From: Meira nashicola
Lineage: Eukaryota; Basidiomycota; Exobasidiomycetes; Exobasidiales; Brachybasidiaceae
Assembly (NCBI GenBank): GCA_001600355.1
Contig: BCJU01000001.1
Location: 5,828,013-5,892,012, forward strand
Length of the DNA stretch: 64,000 nt
Direction: 5' to 3'
In this document: piece after piece, positions 1 to 11,761 of the stretch
Layout of the letters: each line of letters opens with the position of its first letter
Numbering within the stretch: position 1 is the stretch's first letter
Translations under genes and position numbers: made by a program
Notes under the pieces: generated by a model
The model's database searches: none
What the model saw: the letters and a program-made list of their open reading frames with translations, nothing else
Told to the model about the DNA's origin: nothing

Positions 1-188
1 TATGGTTACCTTTTGCCAATTCATCTTCCAAGCCTAGCTTGTTTTCGATTGTACCCAAAAGTCTCTTTTCTTCTTGGGCATCTTTGCCACCAGAGTAGAG
101 AATGCAGAGAACCTAAAGTGCCAGCAAGATAAATGGTAAGTATACGTAAAAGAGATGAATGGGAAAATGTTATACATACCTTAACCAT
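1..188 (-). CDS. FDH1: NAD-dependent formate dehydrogenase, N-terminal part (runs off left edge)
   Basis: Formate dehydrogenase oxidises formate to CO2 with reduction of NAD+ in the cytosol. Two exons can be read. Exon 1 (188-180) encodes only Met-Val-Lys and is followed by a GTATGT donor; the intron is 113-179 (67 bp), ending TTTAG; exon 2 starts at 112 and continues beyond base 1. The spliced product begins MVKVLCILYSGGKDAQEEKR and then reads LLGTIENKLGLEDELAKG. This matches the family N-terminus, which has the pattern VL.VLY.GGKHAEE..ELLGTIENKLG. The His of the usual GGKHAEE is Asp here. Only about 40 residues are visible, so the catalytic domain and the NAD-binding Rossmann motif lie outside. 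The identity rests on this N-terminal signature alone, which is distinctive. Confidence 0.82.
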
Positions 189-1439
189 GATGAGAAATTT
201 TTATGTGAATTGAAGATGTGGTTGTTTTCTTAAGATTGATGATGATGAGGTCAAGAAGGAAAGTGTAGAAGGTGAATATATGCACTTCTTATAGCTGTCT
301 AAAAAGTCAACAAAGGAGGCAATTCATACTTTAAATGGAAAGCACAAGCCATCTTATCCTTGCCAAGGAGGCAATAAAGGACAGCCCTAGTGCGCCCAAC
401 TTAAGATTATGATCAATTGCCGTAGCATTCCTATGCTATTTCCGAGTGTGGGAGAGGTAAAGAAAAAAAGTGATCAGGGTTGATTGATATCTTTCTCGGG
501 CGGCCCGAGAGCACATTAATCATATACACACAAAAGGTGGAGATAAATTTAGTGTATATTCATTGTGTGGGTTATTCTTCCTAATGTACGATGATCTGGA
601 AGGGTGTGTGTGTGCAATGCAATCATGCATATACCCCGCGTTTCGATAATTTTTAGTGAGTACCGCACCAAAAAAACGAACGGAGGAAATCCGTAGAGCT
701 TAGGCTTACTGAAGTCAACATTTTTTAGCGGAAAAAGCACCGAAGATAACTCTAAGAAGTTGATTGTGAACAAGCTATTGGTGTCTCCTATGCTTTCTTT
801 GCCACTGCTATTGCTTTGATTATGATTGAGATGTATTCAACTTAACAATGTGCCTTTGGCAAATAATGATCGCAATCATCAGCCTCCAAAATGAATACTT
901 TCGGCAAGCACCTTTCCGACATTTTTACCCCGCCTTCATTCTCTAAATTGGAATGCCTTCTCATAGACTACATAGCTTCGGCATGTCTGACTTTTACACA
1001 TACATACGTACGTATAGCTCTACTGGTACACATCAACCGAAGATGAGGAGAGAAAAGAAATCGGAAAAGCCGAAATGCACAATCAGATGACATGCATGCG
1101 CACGCAGCGCGTTAACGTGCGGACAAGCAGCCACATCTGCAAAATGTGTTAAGCGTTTATAGGGCTTAGCGCGTTAAAAGCGAAGAAGAGGATGGTTGAG
1201 CTTCTCGTGACATACATAGTCTTGTGACAACAAATCCTTTTAAAATAGAAAGGCTGAATATTGATCCGATGACCATAAGGCACAGCCGACAGATGTACAA
1301 GCAAGCAAGCAAGCATACTTGCAGTTTTTTATCTTCACATATTCGGCATCATGATGCCGCTGCCGTGGTATGTAACATCATGAATTTTTATAGTACAATA
1401 TTCACATCTTAAAATACAACAATGAGAAAAACACCTCCA
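189..1439. other. Intergenic region upstream of formate dehydrogenase and downstream of ESA1
   Basis: No gene is supported here. The left part is the 5' region of the formate dehydrogenase gene and the right part holds the ESA1 3' flank. The decamer AGCGCGTTAA occurs twice in the same orientation (1106-1115 and 1168-1177), 62 bp apart. Short open frames in this stretch lack ATG starts or any recognisable protein. Confidence 0.5.
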
Positions 1440-3221
1440 TTAATATAACAATTGACGAAGTTGATCCCGTGAGAATTTAGGTGGTTGCCAATGCAAAGCT
1501 TCAGAATGGATTCTCCTTCTCTTCTTCTTCATCTGTCGATCATGTTTGGCTAAAACTTGATCATTAAGAACAAGGTAATGCTTGCCTTGATATTGTTTGA
1601 GCATATTCAATGCTTGACATGTATGTAAAACATCTGCATGAACGATTGCTGTCTTGTTCGCAATATCTTCAATCGAAATATCTTCTTCAGTATGCAACAA
1701 AAGCTCAACAATCGTTTCTGCCCAATAAGCACGATAACTCAATAATCCTAAATCCGATAAAGGCTTTTCTGGACTGCCTAATTTATGTTCACGTTTGCTT
1801 AATTCGTAACTGAATTCGATCAATAATCGTCCAAAACCGGTCCTTTGATGTTGCGGTAAAGTGAGAATACAAGCAACGTTGTAATTTTCTGCCGATTCCT
1901 TTTCTTTGGAAAAGTAGCCGATAATATGTGCACCCGCATCATCTCGTTGAGCCATCACATAAAATAAGAATGGATCGGTATCATAATATAGTGTCTTGTG
2001 ATCCAAAAAACATTTTGACAACAAGCAAAGGTTACGGCACCATACCTTCTGTCTTCTCCCATCAATCTCGAAAAAGCTTACATCTTCATGTCGATAAATT
2101 TCGTTGCCAGGCGGATGTGTTACTGTGCATTTTACCCTGTGTCTCTTGAGCATAAAGGCAGATGGAAAGTAGCCTAAACACATTTCACAAATATAAAGAC
2201 ATTCGACGTGGGTATATTCGATCGGATAAGGACTAAAGTACCATGTATCAACTTCATGTTTACCCATTTGAATCTTGTTTAAATTCTTGACTCGAGCTAC
2301 TTCGGAAACAGATTGTGTCATTGAACCTGAAGTTCGTAACTTCTCAATTTCTTGCTCTTTACTAAACACTTCTGGTCTTCTGTTAGGATGCAATGAGCCT
2401 GCAGAACTTAAATCGATCGTATCATCGCCTGTATCTTGGGTCTCATCTCCCACCATTTCCATAGCAACCACTGCTCCATCTTCACCGGAAACTCCATCAG
2501 GCGTTCCGGGTGTCGCTACACTATCATCACCTGTTTCATCCTGCATTGATATATCACCATCACCTGCAATGGTTGAAACATCTCCATCCCGCTTACGTAA
2601 AGGTGAACTAGCTTCAGCAGCTGCACTTGCTTGAGCTTGTAATGCAGCTTTCCTCAAAAGATTGTTGGAAGCTGTCGTCTTTTGTCCAATCGATCCTGCA
2701 GCAGGTGTACCTGGCGTGGCCGGAGTAACGGATCCGCTATTGGTTTTAACAGTTTTCTTTCTATTGGTTGAGGTATTTGATCCATTGCTTCCGCCGTGTC
2801 CGTGTCCATGACCTCCTGAAGATCCAGCCGGTTTGGGCCATTCAATCTCGCGTGAAGTGATCAATCTTGCACCGCTAACCCATTCATCCAAACGTTTATT
2901 GAACTCAGAATAATGCACATAATACTCAAGTCTTTCTTCTGCTGTTGGTTCAGGTGCAGGATCATCTTTTTTATCCGAAGAAAGATCTATTCGTAACTTT
3001 CTTGGCTTTGGCTTTTCACGTATTGATAAAATTTCCGCTTTACGTTCTTCCGTTTCTCCTGATACTACATCTGGCTTCTTGACGAATATTTTACTTCCTA
3101 CAACTACATCTTCCAATACATATGTTCCGCCTGCGCTTGTTTGAGGTCCTTCATCAATCGCAGGTGTACCTGATCGACCGTTTGTTGGGGTGCCGTTCCC
3201 TTTTGGCGGTCGCGCAACCAT
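1440..3221 (-). CDS. ESA1: MYST-family histone acetyltransferase, NuA4 catalytic subunit Esa1
   Basis: Catalytic subunit of NuA4, which acetylates histone H4 and H2A in the nucleus and is essential in yeast. The 593-residue product has a Tudor-knot/chromo barrel at about residues 35-130 (YYVHYSEFNKRLDEWV), a disordered Ser/Gly/Asp-rich linker (130-300), the MYST zinc finger (CEMC at 345-348, with His361 and Cys365), and the acetyl-CoA domain with the QHQRTGFG loop (457-464). The two residues used for catalysis in yeast Esa1 are present as Cys451 and Glu485. The linker is longer than in the 445-residue yeast protein. One uninterrupted frame runs from ATG 3221. It is transcribed divergently from HSH155 with a 399-bp shared promoter. 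Other MYST enzymes (Sas2, Sas3) are less likely, because the chromo barrel and the C-terminal KYQGKHYLVL..Q region are Esa1/Tip60-like. Confidence 0.96.
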   Translation of the reverse strand: MVARPPKGNGTPTNGRSGTPAIDEGPQTSAGGTYVLEDVVVGSKIFVKKPDVVSGETEERKAEILSIREKPKPRKLRIDLSSDKKDDPAPEPTAEERLEYYVHYSEFNKRLDEWVSGARLITSREIEWPKPAGSSGGHGHGHGGSNGSNTSTNRKKTVKTNSGSVTPATPGTPAAGSIGQKTTASNNLLRKAALQAQASAAAEASSPLRKRDGDVSTIAGDGDISMQDETGDDSVATPGTPDGVSGEDGAVVAMEMVGDETQDTGDDTIDLSSAGSLHPNRRPEVFSKEQEIEKLRTSGSMTQSVSEVARVKNLNKIQMGKHEVDTWYFSPYPIEYTHVECLYICEMCLGYFPSAFMLKRHRVKCTVTHPPGNEIYRHEDVSFFEIDGRRQKVWCRNLCLLSKCFLDHKTLYYDTDPFLFYVMAQRDDAGAHIIGYFSKEKESAENYNVACILTLPQHQRTGFGRLLIEFSYELSKREHKLGSPEKPLSDLGLLSYRAYWAETIVELLLHTEEDISIEDIANKTAIVHADVLHTCQALNMLKQYQGKHYLVLNDQVLAKHDRQMKKKRRRIHSEALHWQPPKFSRDQLRQLLY

Positions 3222-3620
3222 ATCGAATGATTGATTGGTATGTCGAAGTGATGATAGATGCTCAATTCATCCAAATCTTCTGCTGCTCAAGTAGAGAACA
3301 GTATTGCCTCTCTTGCAGATGAGTGCTTTCACACCTGGATGCTATCTACCTTTGGTGGCGATCAATGGCGCGCGATGGATGAAATTTTAGGTCAAGCTCA
3401 GCAAATTCACTCAGCCAAACAAATACATAAATTAAAAATATTGTGTAAATTCACGTGTAATAAAATATACAAATTGCTTATTTAAATACAAAAATATAGG
3501 TGTCCCGTAATGCAGTATGTGATGCATAGGTAATTCTATTCGCCTCGTTCCTCTCCACCCTCCTTACCTATCTACCCAAATATTTGTTGATGATCTGGAT
3601 CTTATGACCATTCATTCAAC
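3222..3620. promoter_or_regulatory. Divergent promoter between ESA1 and HSH155
   Basis: This 399-bp spacer separates two ATGs that point away from each other, so it must hold both promoters. The sequence ACGTGTAAT lies at 3453-3461, related to the ACGTGTAAA elements in other spacers of this window. A CT-rich stretch (3546-3566) precedes the HSH155 start. No gene is seen. Confidence 0.6.
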
Positions 3621-6600
3621 ATGGTGACGGAAGCTGATGAGATAAAAAGGCTTCAAGCTGCCCGTCAAGCTGATCAAGCAGTCAAAGCAGCTCAAACAAA
3701 GGATAAAATTGCTTTGACTGATAAATCAGCCGGATATGACGAAGATTTATACGGCAGTAGAAAAAGATCCGATTATGTGACAGAACTACCTGCAATGGAT
3801 GAAGATGACGATGATGACAGTGATGATGAAGAGGGTAGAAGGAGGACAAAGAATCCATTGGATGCCTTTGGTGCGCCAAAGCATTTATTACACGAATTCG
3901 CGGATGAGGAAGAGGATCCTCTAGCAGATCGTTCAAAAGCACGTCAGATTGCCAGCAGACAAAACGATTATCACCTTAGGCGATTCAATCGTGATTTAGG
4001 TCCCGAGAGTGCAACAGATGCTTTCTCAGGCGAAGCAGGTGAAGGAGAAGAAGGGGGATACAAAGATGCAATGAGAAGAGCAGAAATTGAAAGGGAGGAA
4101 GAACGTGTCAGAAGACTGATAGAATCTAAAGAACAAGAGGCGCAAGAGAGACTACAGTCAGACGAGCAAGATGAGGACGATAATAACAAAAAGAGTGCCC
4201 CTGATACCACACCGAGAGTAGGACGAAAGCGACGATGGGACGTGGGAGCACCATCGGAGCTTAGTGATTCAGAAAAAGCAACAATGAGCACTGAATTGGC
4301 AATTGAAGCTACACCACGTAAACGAAGGTCAAGGTGGGATGAAACACCAACAGCAGAAGCAGGAGATTTAAGTACAGAAGGATCTAAAAAGTCAAGATGG
4401 GATCAAACTCCTACAGCTGCACCTGATCCCAGTTCCACACAGAAATCAGCCCTCGGCATGGATGGATCATTCTTTGTCGATCCACGCAATCGGTTCTTGA
4501 GCGATGAAGAATTAGACCAACTACTGCCGTCGGAAGGGTATGTGATCGTACAGCCACCAGAGGGATATGCTCCAATCCGTTCGGCCGCTCACAAATTGAT
4601 GGCTACACCTGTCAACAATGGTGGTTTCATGATGCAGGATGAGGCATCTGCACGTGCAGCTGTGGCAGAGATGGTACCCGATCTTCCTACCGATATTCCT
4701 GGTGTAGGTCAATTGGCATACTTTAAAGCAGAGGATCAAACGCATTTTAAAAAGATTTTAGGAGACGATGATGAAGCCGAACTGTCACTTGACGAGCTTA
4801 AAGAACGTAAGATTATGCGTCTGTTACTCAAGATCAAGAATGGTACGCCTCCTATGCGTAAAACAGCTTTACGTCAAATCAGTGACAAAGCAAGAGACTT
4901 TGGTGCTGGTCCGCTTTTTGATAATATTTTGCCTCTATTAATGGAACGCACTTTGGAAGACCAAGAACGACACTTGCTGGTCAAGGTAATCGACCGTATC
5001 TTGTACAAGTTGGACGATCTTGTTCGACCCTACGTACATCGCATTCTTGTCGTGATCGAACCTCTTTTGATCGATGAGGATTATTATGCCCGAATCGAAG
5101 GACGTGAAATCATCAGCAATCTCTCCAAAGCTGCCGGGTTGGCACACATGATATCGACTATGCGACCTGATATCGATCACGTAGATGAATACGTCCGCAA
5201 TACTACAGCTCGAGCTTTCTCAGTCGTTGCATCTGCTCTTGGCATTCCAGCTCTTTTACCATTCTTACGGGCTGTCTGTCGATCAAAAAAGAGCTGGCAA
5301 GCACGACACACTGGTATTCGTATTGTTCAACAAATCGCAATCATGATGGGATGTGCAATCTTGCCGCATTTGAAGAACCTTGTCGATTGTGTTGCAAATG
5401 GCCTGTCAGACGAACAGCAAAAAGTCAAGACTATGACTGCTTTGGCACTTTCAGCATTAGCCGAAGCAGCTGCACCGTATGGTATCGAAAGTTTTGAAGA
5501 AGTTTTGAAACCTCTTTGGATTGGTACAAGACAACACCGCGGTAAAGGACTCGCAGCATTTTTGAAAGCAATTGGATTCATCATCCCGCTCATGGATTCT
5601 GACAGTACTTTATATTTTGTCAAAGAAGTTACGCCAACACTCATTCGAGAGTTTCAAACGGCGGATGAAGAGATGAAAAAGATTGTTCTGAAAGTTGTCA
5701 AACAGTGTGCAGCAACGGATGGGGTCACAGGAGCATTCTTAAAAGAAGAATTGATTCCAGAATTCTTCAAGCATTTCTGGGTTAGACGAATGGCACTCGA
5801 TCGACGCAATTATAAGCAAGTAGTAGAAACAACTGTCGGCCTGAGTGAGAAAGTAGGCGTGAGTGAAGTTGTATCAAGAATTGTCAACGAGCTCAAAGAT
5901 GAAAACGAGCCATTCCGTAAGATGGTCATGGAGACTATATCCAATGTGATTGAAAAACTTGGTGCAGCTGATATCGATGAACGACTTGAAGTTTTATTGA
6001 TCGATGGAATGATTTATGCTTTCCAAGAACAAACGCAAGAAGACCAGATCATGCTGAATGGTTTCGGAATTATCATCAATGCTCTCGGTATGCGTGTAAA
6101 ACCGTACTTGCAACAAATTGTATCTATCATTCTTTGGCGATTGAATCACAAAAATGCAAAGACAAGACAACAAGCAGCAGATCTTACGACAAAGTTAGCT
6201 GTTCTGATTCGACAATGCGAAGAAGAAGAACTCTTATCAAAATTAGGTTTGGTCTTATTCGAACAATTGGGAGAAGAATTTCCCGAAGCCTTGGCAAGCA
6301 TCATCACTGCTGAGACTGCAATCGCTAATGTTATGGGAATGAAACAGATGAATCCACCCATTCAAGATTTATTGCCTCGTATGACCCCAATCTTACGTAA
6401 TAGACACGAGAAGGTGCAAGAGGCATCTATCAACCTGATCGGACGAGTAGCAGATAGAGGAGCGGAATTTGTTAATCCTCGTGAATGGATGAGAATTTGC
6501 TTTGAGCTTTTGGATTTGCTCAAAGCACATAAAAAGGCAATTCGAAGAGCTGCAGTCAATTCGTTTGGTTATATTGCACGGGCTTTAGGACCACAAGATG

Positions 6601-7235
6601 TTTTGCAGGTCTTATTAACCAACTTACGTGTTCAAGAACGACAAAGTCGAGTTTGCTCAACTGTTGCAATCGCCATTGTTGCAGAAACTTGTGGACCGTA
6701 CACTTGCATTCCTGCTATTCTCAACGAATACAGAACAGCTGAATTGAACGTACGAACAGGAGCTTTAAAAGCTTTGAGCTTTTTGACGGAGTATGTTGCA
6801 GATATGAACAAAGATTACGTGTACAGTTTGGTGGGTATTTTGGAAGATGCATTAACTGAAAGAGATACCGTTCATCGTCAAACAGCTGCAACAGTGGTCA
6901 AACATTTGGCTTTAGGTGTCTCAGGTTTGGGAAGAGAAGACGCTCTTTTGCACTTCTTGAACCTTTTACATCCGAATGTGTTTGAACAAAGCCCTCATGT
7001 GATAAGCGCAGTTATGGATGCAATTGAATCTATGCGAATCGCTTTGGGACCTGGAGTTTTACTCAATTATTCGTTACAAGGCTTATTCCATCCTGCACGT
7101 AAAGTTCGTGAACCTTTTTGTCGAATTTACAATACTAACTATATGGGAGCACAAGATGGTTTAGTGCCCTTTTATCCAGATTTTGGTGAAATTGATGAAT
7201 CATATCGTCGTCACGATTTGATGTGTATGATCTGA
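3621..7235 (+). CDS. HSH155: Splicing factor 3B subunit 1 (U2 snRNP, SF3B1/Hsh155)
   Basis: Scaffold of the SF3b complex that clamps the branch-site/U2 snRNA duplex during spliceosome assembly. The 1204-residue protein has an acidic, charged N-terminal region with at least three Trp-containing U2AF-ligand-type motifs (RKRRWDV near residue 201, RSRWDETP near 236, KSRWDQTP near 257). These are followed by a segment resembling the p14-binding region, then about 20 HEAT repeats to the C-terminus. The block VRNTTARAF...[11 protein letters not shown] is almost identical to the human SF3B1 stretch that contains the cancer hotspot lysine, and the ending [10 protein letters not shown] is also canonical. 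It is a single exon from ATG 3621. The length is close to human SF3B1 (1304) and longer than yeast Hsh155 (971). The intact U2AF-ligand motifs fit a fungus that still uses U2AF-type 3' splice-site recognition. Confidence 0.97.
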   Translation: MVTEADEIKRLQAARQADQAVKAAQTKDKIALTDKSAGYDEDLYGSRKRSDYVTELPAMDEDDDDDSDDEEGRRRTKNPLDAFGAPKHLLHEFADEEEDPLADRSKARQIASRQNDYHLRRFNRDLGPESATDAFSGEAGEGEEGGYKDAMRRAEIEREEERVRRLIESKEQEAQERLQSDEQDEDDNNKKSAPDTTPRVGRKRRWDVGAPSELSDSEKATMSTELAIEATPRKRRSRWDETPTAEAGDLSTEGSKKSRWDQTPTAAPDPSSTQKSALGMDGSFFVDPRNRFLSDEELDQLLPSEGYVIVQPPEGYAPIRSAAHKLMATPVNNGGFMMQDEASARAAVAEMVPDLPTDIPGVGQLAYFKAEDQTHFKKILGDDDEAELSLDELKERKIMRLLLKIKNGTPPMRKTALRQISDKARDFGAGPLFDNILPLLMERTLEDQERHLLVKVIDRILYKLDDLVRPYVHRILVVIEPLLIDEDYYARIEGREIISNLSKAAGLAHMISTMRPDIDHVDEYVRNTTARAFSVVASALGIPALLPFLRAVCRSKKSWQARHTGIRIVQQIAIMMGCAILPHLKNLVDCVANGLSDEQQKVKTMTALALSALAEAAAPYGIESFEEVLKPLWIGTRQHRGKGLAAFLKAIGFIIPLMDSDSTLYFVKEVTPTLIREFQTADEEMKKIVLKVVKQCAATDGVTGAFLKEELIPEFFKHFWVRRMALDRRNYKQVVETTVGLSEKVGVSEVVSRIVNELKDENEPFRKMVMETISNVIEKLGAADIDERLEVLLIDGMIYAFQEQTQEDQIMLNGFGIIINALGMRVKPYLQQIVSIILWRLNHKNAKTRQQAADLTTKLAVLIRQCEEEELLSKLGLVLFEQLGEEFPEALASIITAETAIANVMGMKQMNPPIQDLLPRMTPILRNRHEKVQEASINLIGRVADRGAEFVNPREWMRICFELLDLLKAHKKAIRRAAVNSFGYIARALGPQDVLQVLLTNLRVQERQSRVCSTVAIAIVAETCGPYTCIPAILNEYRTAELNVRTGALKALSFLTEYVADMNKDYVYSLVGILEDALTERDTVHRQTAATVVKHLALGVSGLGREDALLHFLNLLHPNVFEQSPHVISAVMDAIESMRIALGPGVLLNYSLQGLFHPARKVREPFCRIYNTNYMGAQDGLVPFYPDFGEIDESYRRHDLMCMI

Positions 7236-8730
<1,495 letters not shown>

Positions 8731-8875
8731 AAGATACTCAGAAAAGAGTTTCGCGCTTTATGTGCCCGTTGGAGTGAACAAAAGAAGTACGTAAACTACA
8801 TTGTCCATTTTATACTAGATACAATTGTACATGATCAGATTACAATAGTGTTTTTTAAAGAAAAATTATTCCCAT

Positions 8876-9810
8876 CTATGCCTTTCTCGAACGTTTCTTT
8901 TCACCCCCTTTCCGACTTTGGCTGGCGTTAAGGGTTGCATTGCTGACATTAAGCAATCCGTTTGAGAAATCTTGTTCTACTATGGAAGGATCGACTGCCT
9001 CTTCATCATCATATCCGGTGAATCGATTTTGCTGTTGTTGTAAGCGTCTGCTTTGATTCCACCGTGCCATATGATCCATTGTACGATCATTGTATACCTG
9101 AGAGATGGGGTTTATGTCAGTTTAAGATCTATTGGCCGCAATTGCTTATCATATTTGCAATCACTCACCTTTCTCTGCTCTTCCGAAAGATTTTTCCATG
9201 CTTCACTAATCTTTCCTAAAACTTCGGAATAAGAAAGATCTTTGAATTGTTGACGCATATCTTCACGAATTTCGTTTTGAAATAATAAATAAGCGCTAGG
9301 TGGTCTTTTCATTGCATTTGGATCACGATTTGCTTTTCTTTGTTTCTTTAATGCCCTTCTTTCTTCTTTTGACATCGTCTTTCTACCTGGAGTTCCGGGC
9401 GTATTTGTAGTCAAACCTTGTTGTCCACTAGCAGCTGCTGCAGCTGCAGCTAAACTTTGAGCTCCCAAATTTCCACTTGCTAAAGCTAAAAAATCATTTC
9501 CAACGTTATTAGCAAACGTTGGTTGGACAGTGAACATTTTGATAAAATTATCGCATTGAGTTGCAGCACTTCGAAGAGAACTTGATAATTTTTGAGCTGC
9601 TTGAATCATCTATAAGGGAAAGAGAAGCGGAAAAGAGTCAATATGCGTCACAGATGCGGCCGTTTGTCTTTTTTCTATACTTACCTGTACACGAGCCATA
9701 GCATTATCTTGATCTGGATGATTTGGCCATCCAGTTTGATTTGCTGTATTATGTTGTTGAGGTTGTTGTTGAGGTTGAAAGCCTCCCATAGGATTCCATT
9801 GTTGTTCCAT
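8876..9810 (-). CDS. HMG-box chromatin protein, three exons
   Basis: A DNA-bending HMG-box protein, probably nuclear. Exons are 9810-9685, 9609-9169 and 9097-8876. The introns are 75 bp (9610-9684, donor GTAAGT) and 71 bp (9098-9168, donor GTGAGT), both in phase 0, giving 262 residues. The N-terminus is Gln/Asn-rich, then comes a predicted helical segment (IQAAQKLSSSLRSAATQCD), an Ala-rich stretch, and one HMG box starting RDPNAMKRPPSAYLLFQNEI and ending in the third exon (VYNDRTMDHMARW). The box spans the second intron, which confirms the splice. A basic tail (GGEKKRSRKA) closes the protein. Single-box Nhp6 or Nhp10-like chromatin proteins are the nearest types; I cannot choose between them. 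The element ACGCGTAAAA lies at 9935-9944, about 125 bp upstream of the ATG. Confidence 0.85.
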
Positions 9811-11254
9811 TGTATTTTTTGATTGATTCTGGACGTAGGAAAGGTAAACGCAATTGGTTTGTTAATTAGTACTTTTTCGTCATCAATTGGGGAAAAAATA
9901 AAAAGTGTTGATCTCTCATGCATTCACGTCTAAAACGCGTAAAAGTCAAATTTACCTAGTTCATAGTCTAGAAAGAGAATTGAGCGGTGCTTGAAATGCA
10001 ATCAAAGTTCCAGCCATACCCTATTTTCTGTGTGTAAAAAGGTAGGGACCCCGCGTAAAGATGATCAAGTCTTATGACAAGACGGTCGTTTTGATGATTA
10101 CAACAAGAAGAAGAAGGTTTGGAGAATGAGTTCATGTCATGTCTCAAACCTATCCTCCATCTGAAAGAATAAGATCAACCAAAGATTGACTTTAACATGA
10201 GAGCGATCGATTTGGAGCAGGTAAAAGTATAAGAATAGAAAAGCATGTCTGAATACTGATCATGATCGAGTTGGATGAAATCGGATCTTTATTTGCTCAG
10301 ATTCGTAAGACAGGATATGAACGATGCGACTGCAAGTGCGTGACATTGCTATAAATGTAGTCCGGACGCACAATAAAGACTGACTTATAATCACTGTAAA
10401 ATCTATGTACTCACCCGTATACTTTTCTTTAGTCTTATCAATTGTGTTCCTCAAATCGCTTTGAATCGTACCGAGGAATTGTGTGTAAAAAGATTGAGAA
10501 GGTTTAGTAGAAGTATGTATTTTTGCGATTGTATACTTTATCCCGCGTTTGTATTGAATTGTGTCGTATTCAAACGCACACAATTGATGTTGTATGGAGA
10601 TGGAAGTGTATTTGGGATTTAAGTAGAAAAATAATGTACTTGACTTTATCTTTTTAAAAAAATCAATAGACTTTTACAACAAAATTGTATGTGCGGGTCC
10701 TTTTAAGGCACTACATCAGTCAAAAGCTGTTGTGTTGCGCAGCGCATACATCCAGCACACGCGCCCGCTTACGAACTTGTGTTACTGTATCTACAAGCTA
10801 GGACTAGTACTACTAATTCATGCGCTGCGCTGCGTTTCTCTTATAGCACGCGTCGTTTTATTTTTACCGATCTACATAGACTACACTATACTCTCTGGAC
10901 TATGGGAAGCCGCCCCTTGGGAAGGGGGCAATTCGCCTGCGTAATCACCTAGATGGTCGTGATCATGGTGTGAGTAAGTCAAATCACATTATACCTGAAT
11001 AAGCAAAGGCACAGTTAGGGTGAGATCGATATATAATGACAAAGTGGTATAATTGAGAAAAATGAGCAAGTTTAATTAAGAAGCTCCTTTACGAGGGCGG
11101 AGGAGGAATGAGGTTCTCTTGTCTATTTCACCTGCTAAATAACCCTAGGGGATATTATTTCTTATGTCTTATTCCTGATTAAATCGTTCCGTCTAAATTA
11201 TAAATTATTTTTCCCTACAACCATCATTTCAAATCTACCACTAACAACACTATA
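9811..11254. other. Gene-poor interval between the HMG-box gene and the cysteine-rich pair
   Basis: No gene can be supported in this 1.4 kb. The left end is the HMG-box promoter (ACGCGT at 9935-9940). A second ACGCGT lies at 10848-10853. Between 10737 and 10930 is a comparatively GC-rich patch containing an 11-bp inverted repeat (10737-10747 with 10820-10830) and a short G/C hairpin (10912-10929). An open frame on the minus strand at 10260-10583 has no ATG and no recognisable match. The right end carries the promoter of the first cysteine-rich gene, with CTAGGGG at 11145-11151. Confidence 0.45.
11147..11151 (+). promoter_or_regulatory. AGGGG (STRE-like) element upstream of cysteine-rich copy 1
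   Basis: AGGGG lies about 104 bp before the ATG at 11255. The second copy of the gene pair has the same pentamer in a similar place, inside a similar TAGGGG(A/C)ATTA context. AGGGG is the core of the yeast stress-response element; its role here is only inferred from position and conservation. Confidence 0.3.
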
Positions 11255-11564
11255 ATGCGTTCAAATTTGAGCATAATCATACTTGCAGCTTTTTTTGGAT
11301 TTTTTATTGCAATCTATCTAGTAAACGCATGTTCGTGAGTATAATGAATATTCTACATACATACTCTCAAAAGATTAAAGCTAATTATCTTTTCTTTTGT
11401 TTTTGTATTTCCCAAGTGACCTGTATTTTTGTGTTGAACCTGGACATTGTGTATCAGAATTCAAGGGAAAAGTTAAACCGGCAACGGATTGTGTAAACAA
11501 GAGTACCGGCCTTGGATGCGTAGGAGGCACGAACGAATGCTGCTACTACTGTACGACCTCATGA
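11255..11564 (+). CDS. Small secreted cysteine-rich protein, copy 1 (two exons)
   Basis: Not a family I recognise. Exon 1 is 11255-11334 and exon 2 is 11417-11564; the 82-bp intron (donor GTGAGT, acceptor CCCAAG) is in phase 2 and splits a Ser codon. The product is 75 residues. Residues 1-25 form a signal peptide (MRSNLS followed by a long hydrophobic core, ending VNA). The mature part of about 50 residues has eight cysteines spaced C-x5-C-x5-C-x13-C-x8-C-x6-CC-x2-C. This is not the hydrophobin order (C-CC-C-C-CC-C) or the CFEM order. It would be exported and held by up to four disulfides. The gene lies 197 bp before a diverged second copy on the same strand with the same intron position. Effector, antimicrobial or structural wall roles are all possible, and none is shown by the sequence. 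Confidence 0.78.
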
Positions 11565-11624
11565 TATGGTCGAAAATCGATAATCTTAAGTCCGGCGTTA
11601 CTACTCCTCTTTCCTGAATATTTT

Positions 11625-11629
11625 AGGGG
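11625..11629 (+). promoter_or_regulatory. AGGGG (STRE-like) element upstream of cysteine-rich copy 2
   Basis: AGGGG within TTTTAGGGGC lies about 133 bp upstream of the ATG at 11762 and matches the element in front of copy 1. The assignment as a stress element is inference. Confidence 0.3.
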
Positions 11630-11761
11630 CATTACTCCTTAATTTGTATTCATTTTTCAATATAAATTTTCTTTATTATTAAATCATACCTACTCTTCTC
11701 ATCACTTAAATTTTTTTATTTTTTATTTAGAAACCATCACCTTCCAAACAACATCAACATA

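Noticed and set aside
10260..10583. 107-codon open frame on the minus strand
   Set aside because: It lacks an ATG (begins at TTG), has no recognisable domain, and contains a GTGAGT in mid-frame. I could not build a spliced gene around it.
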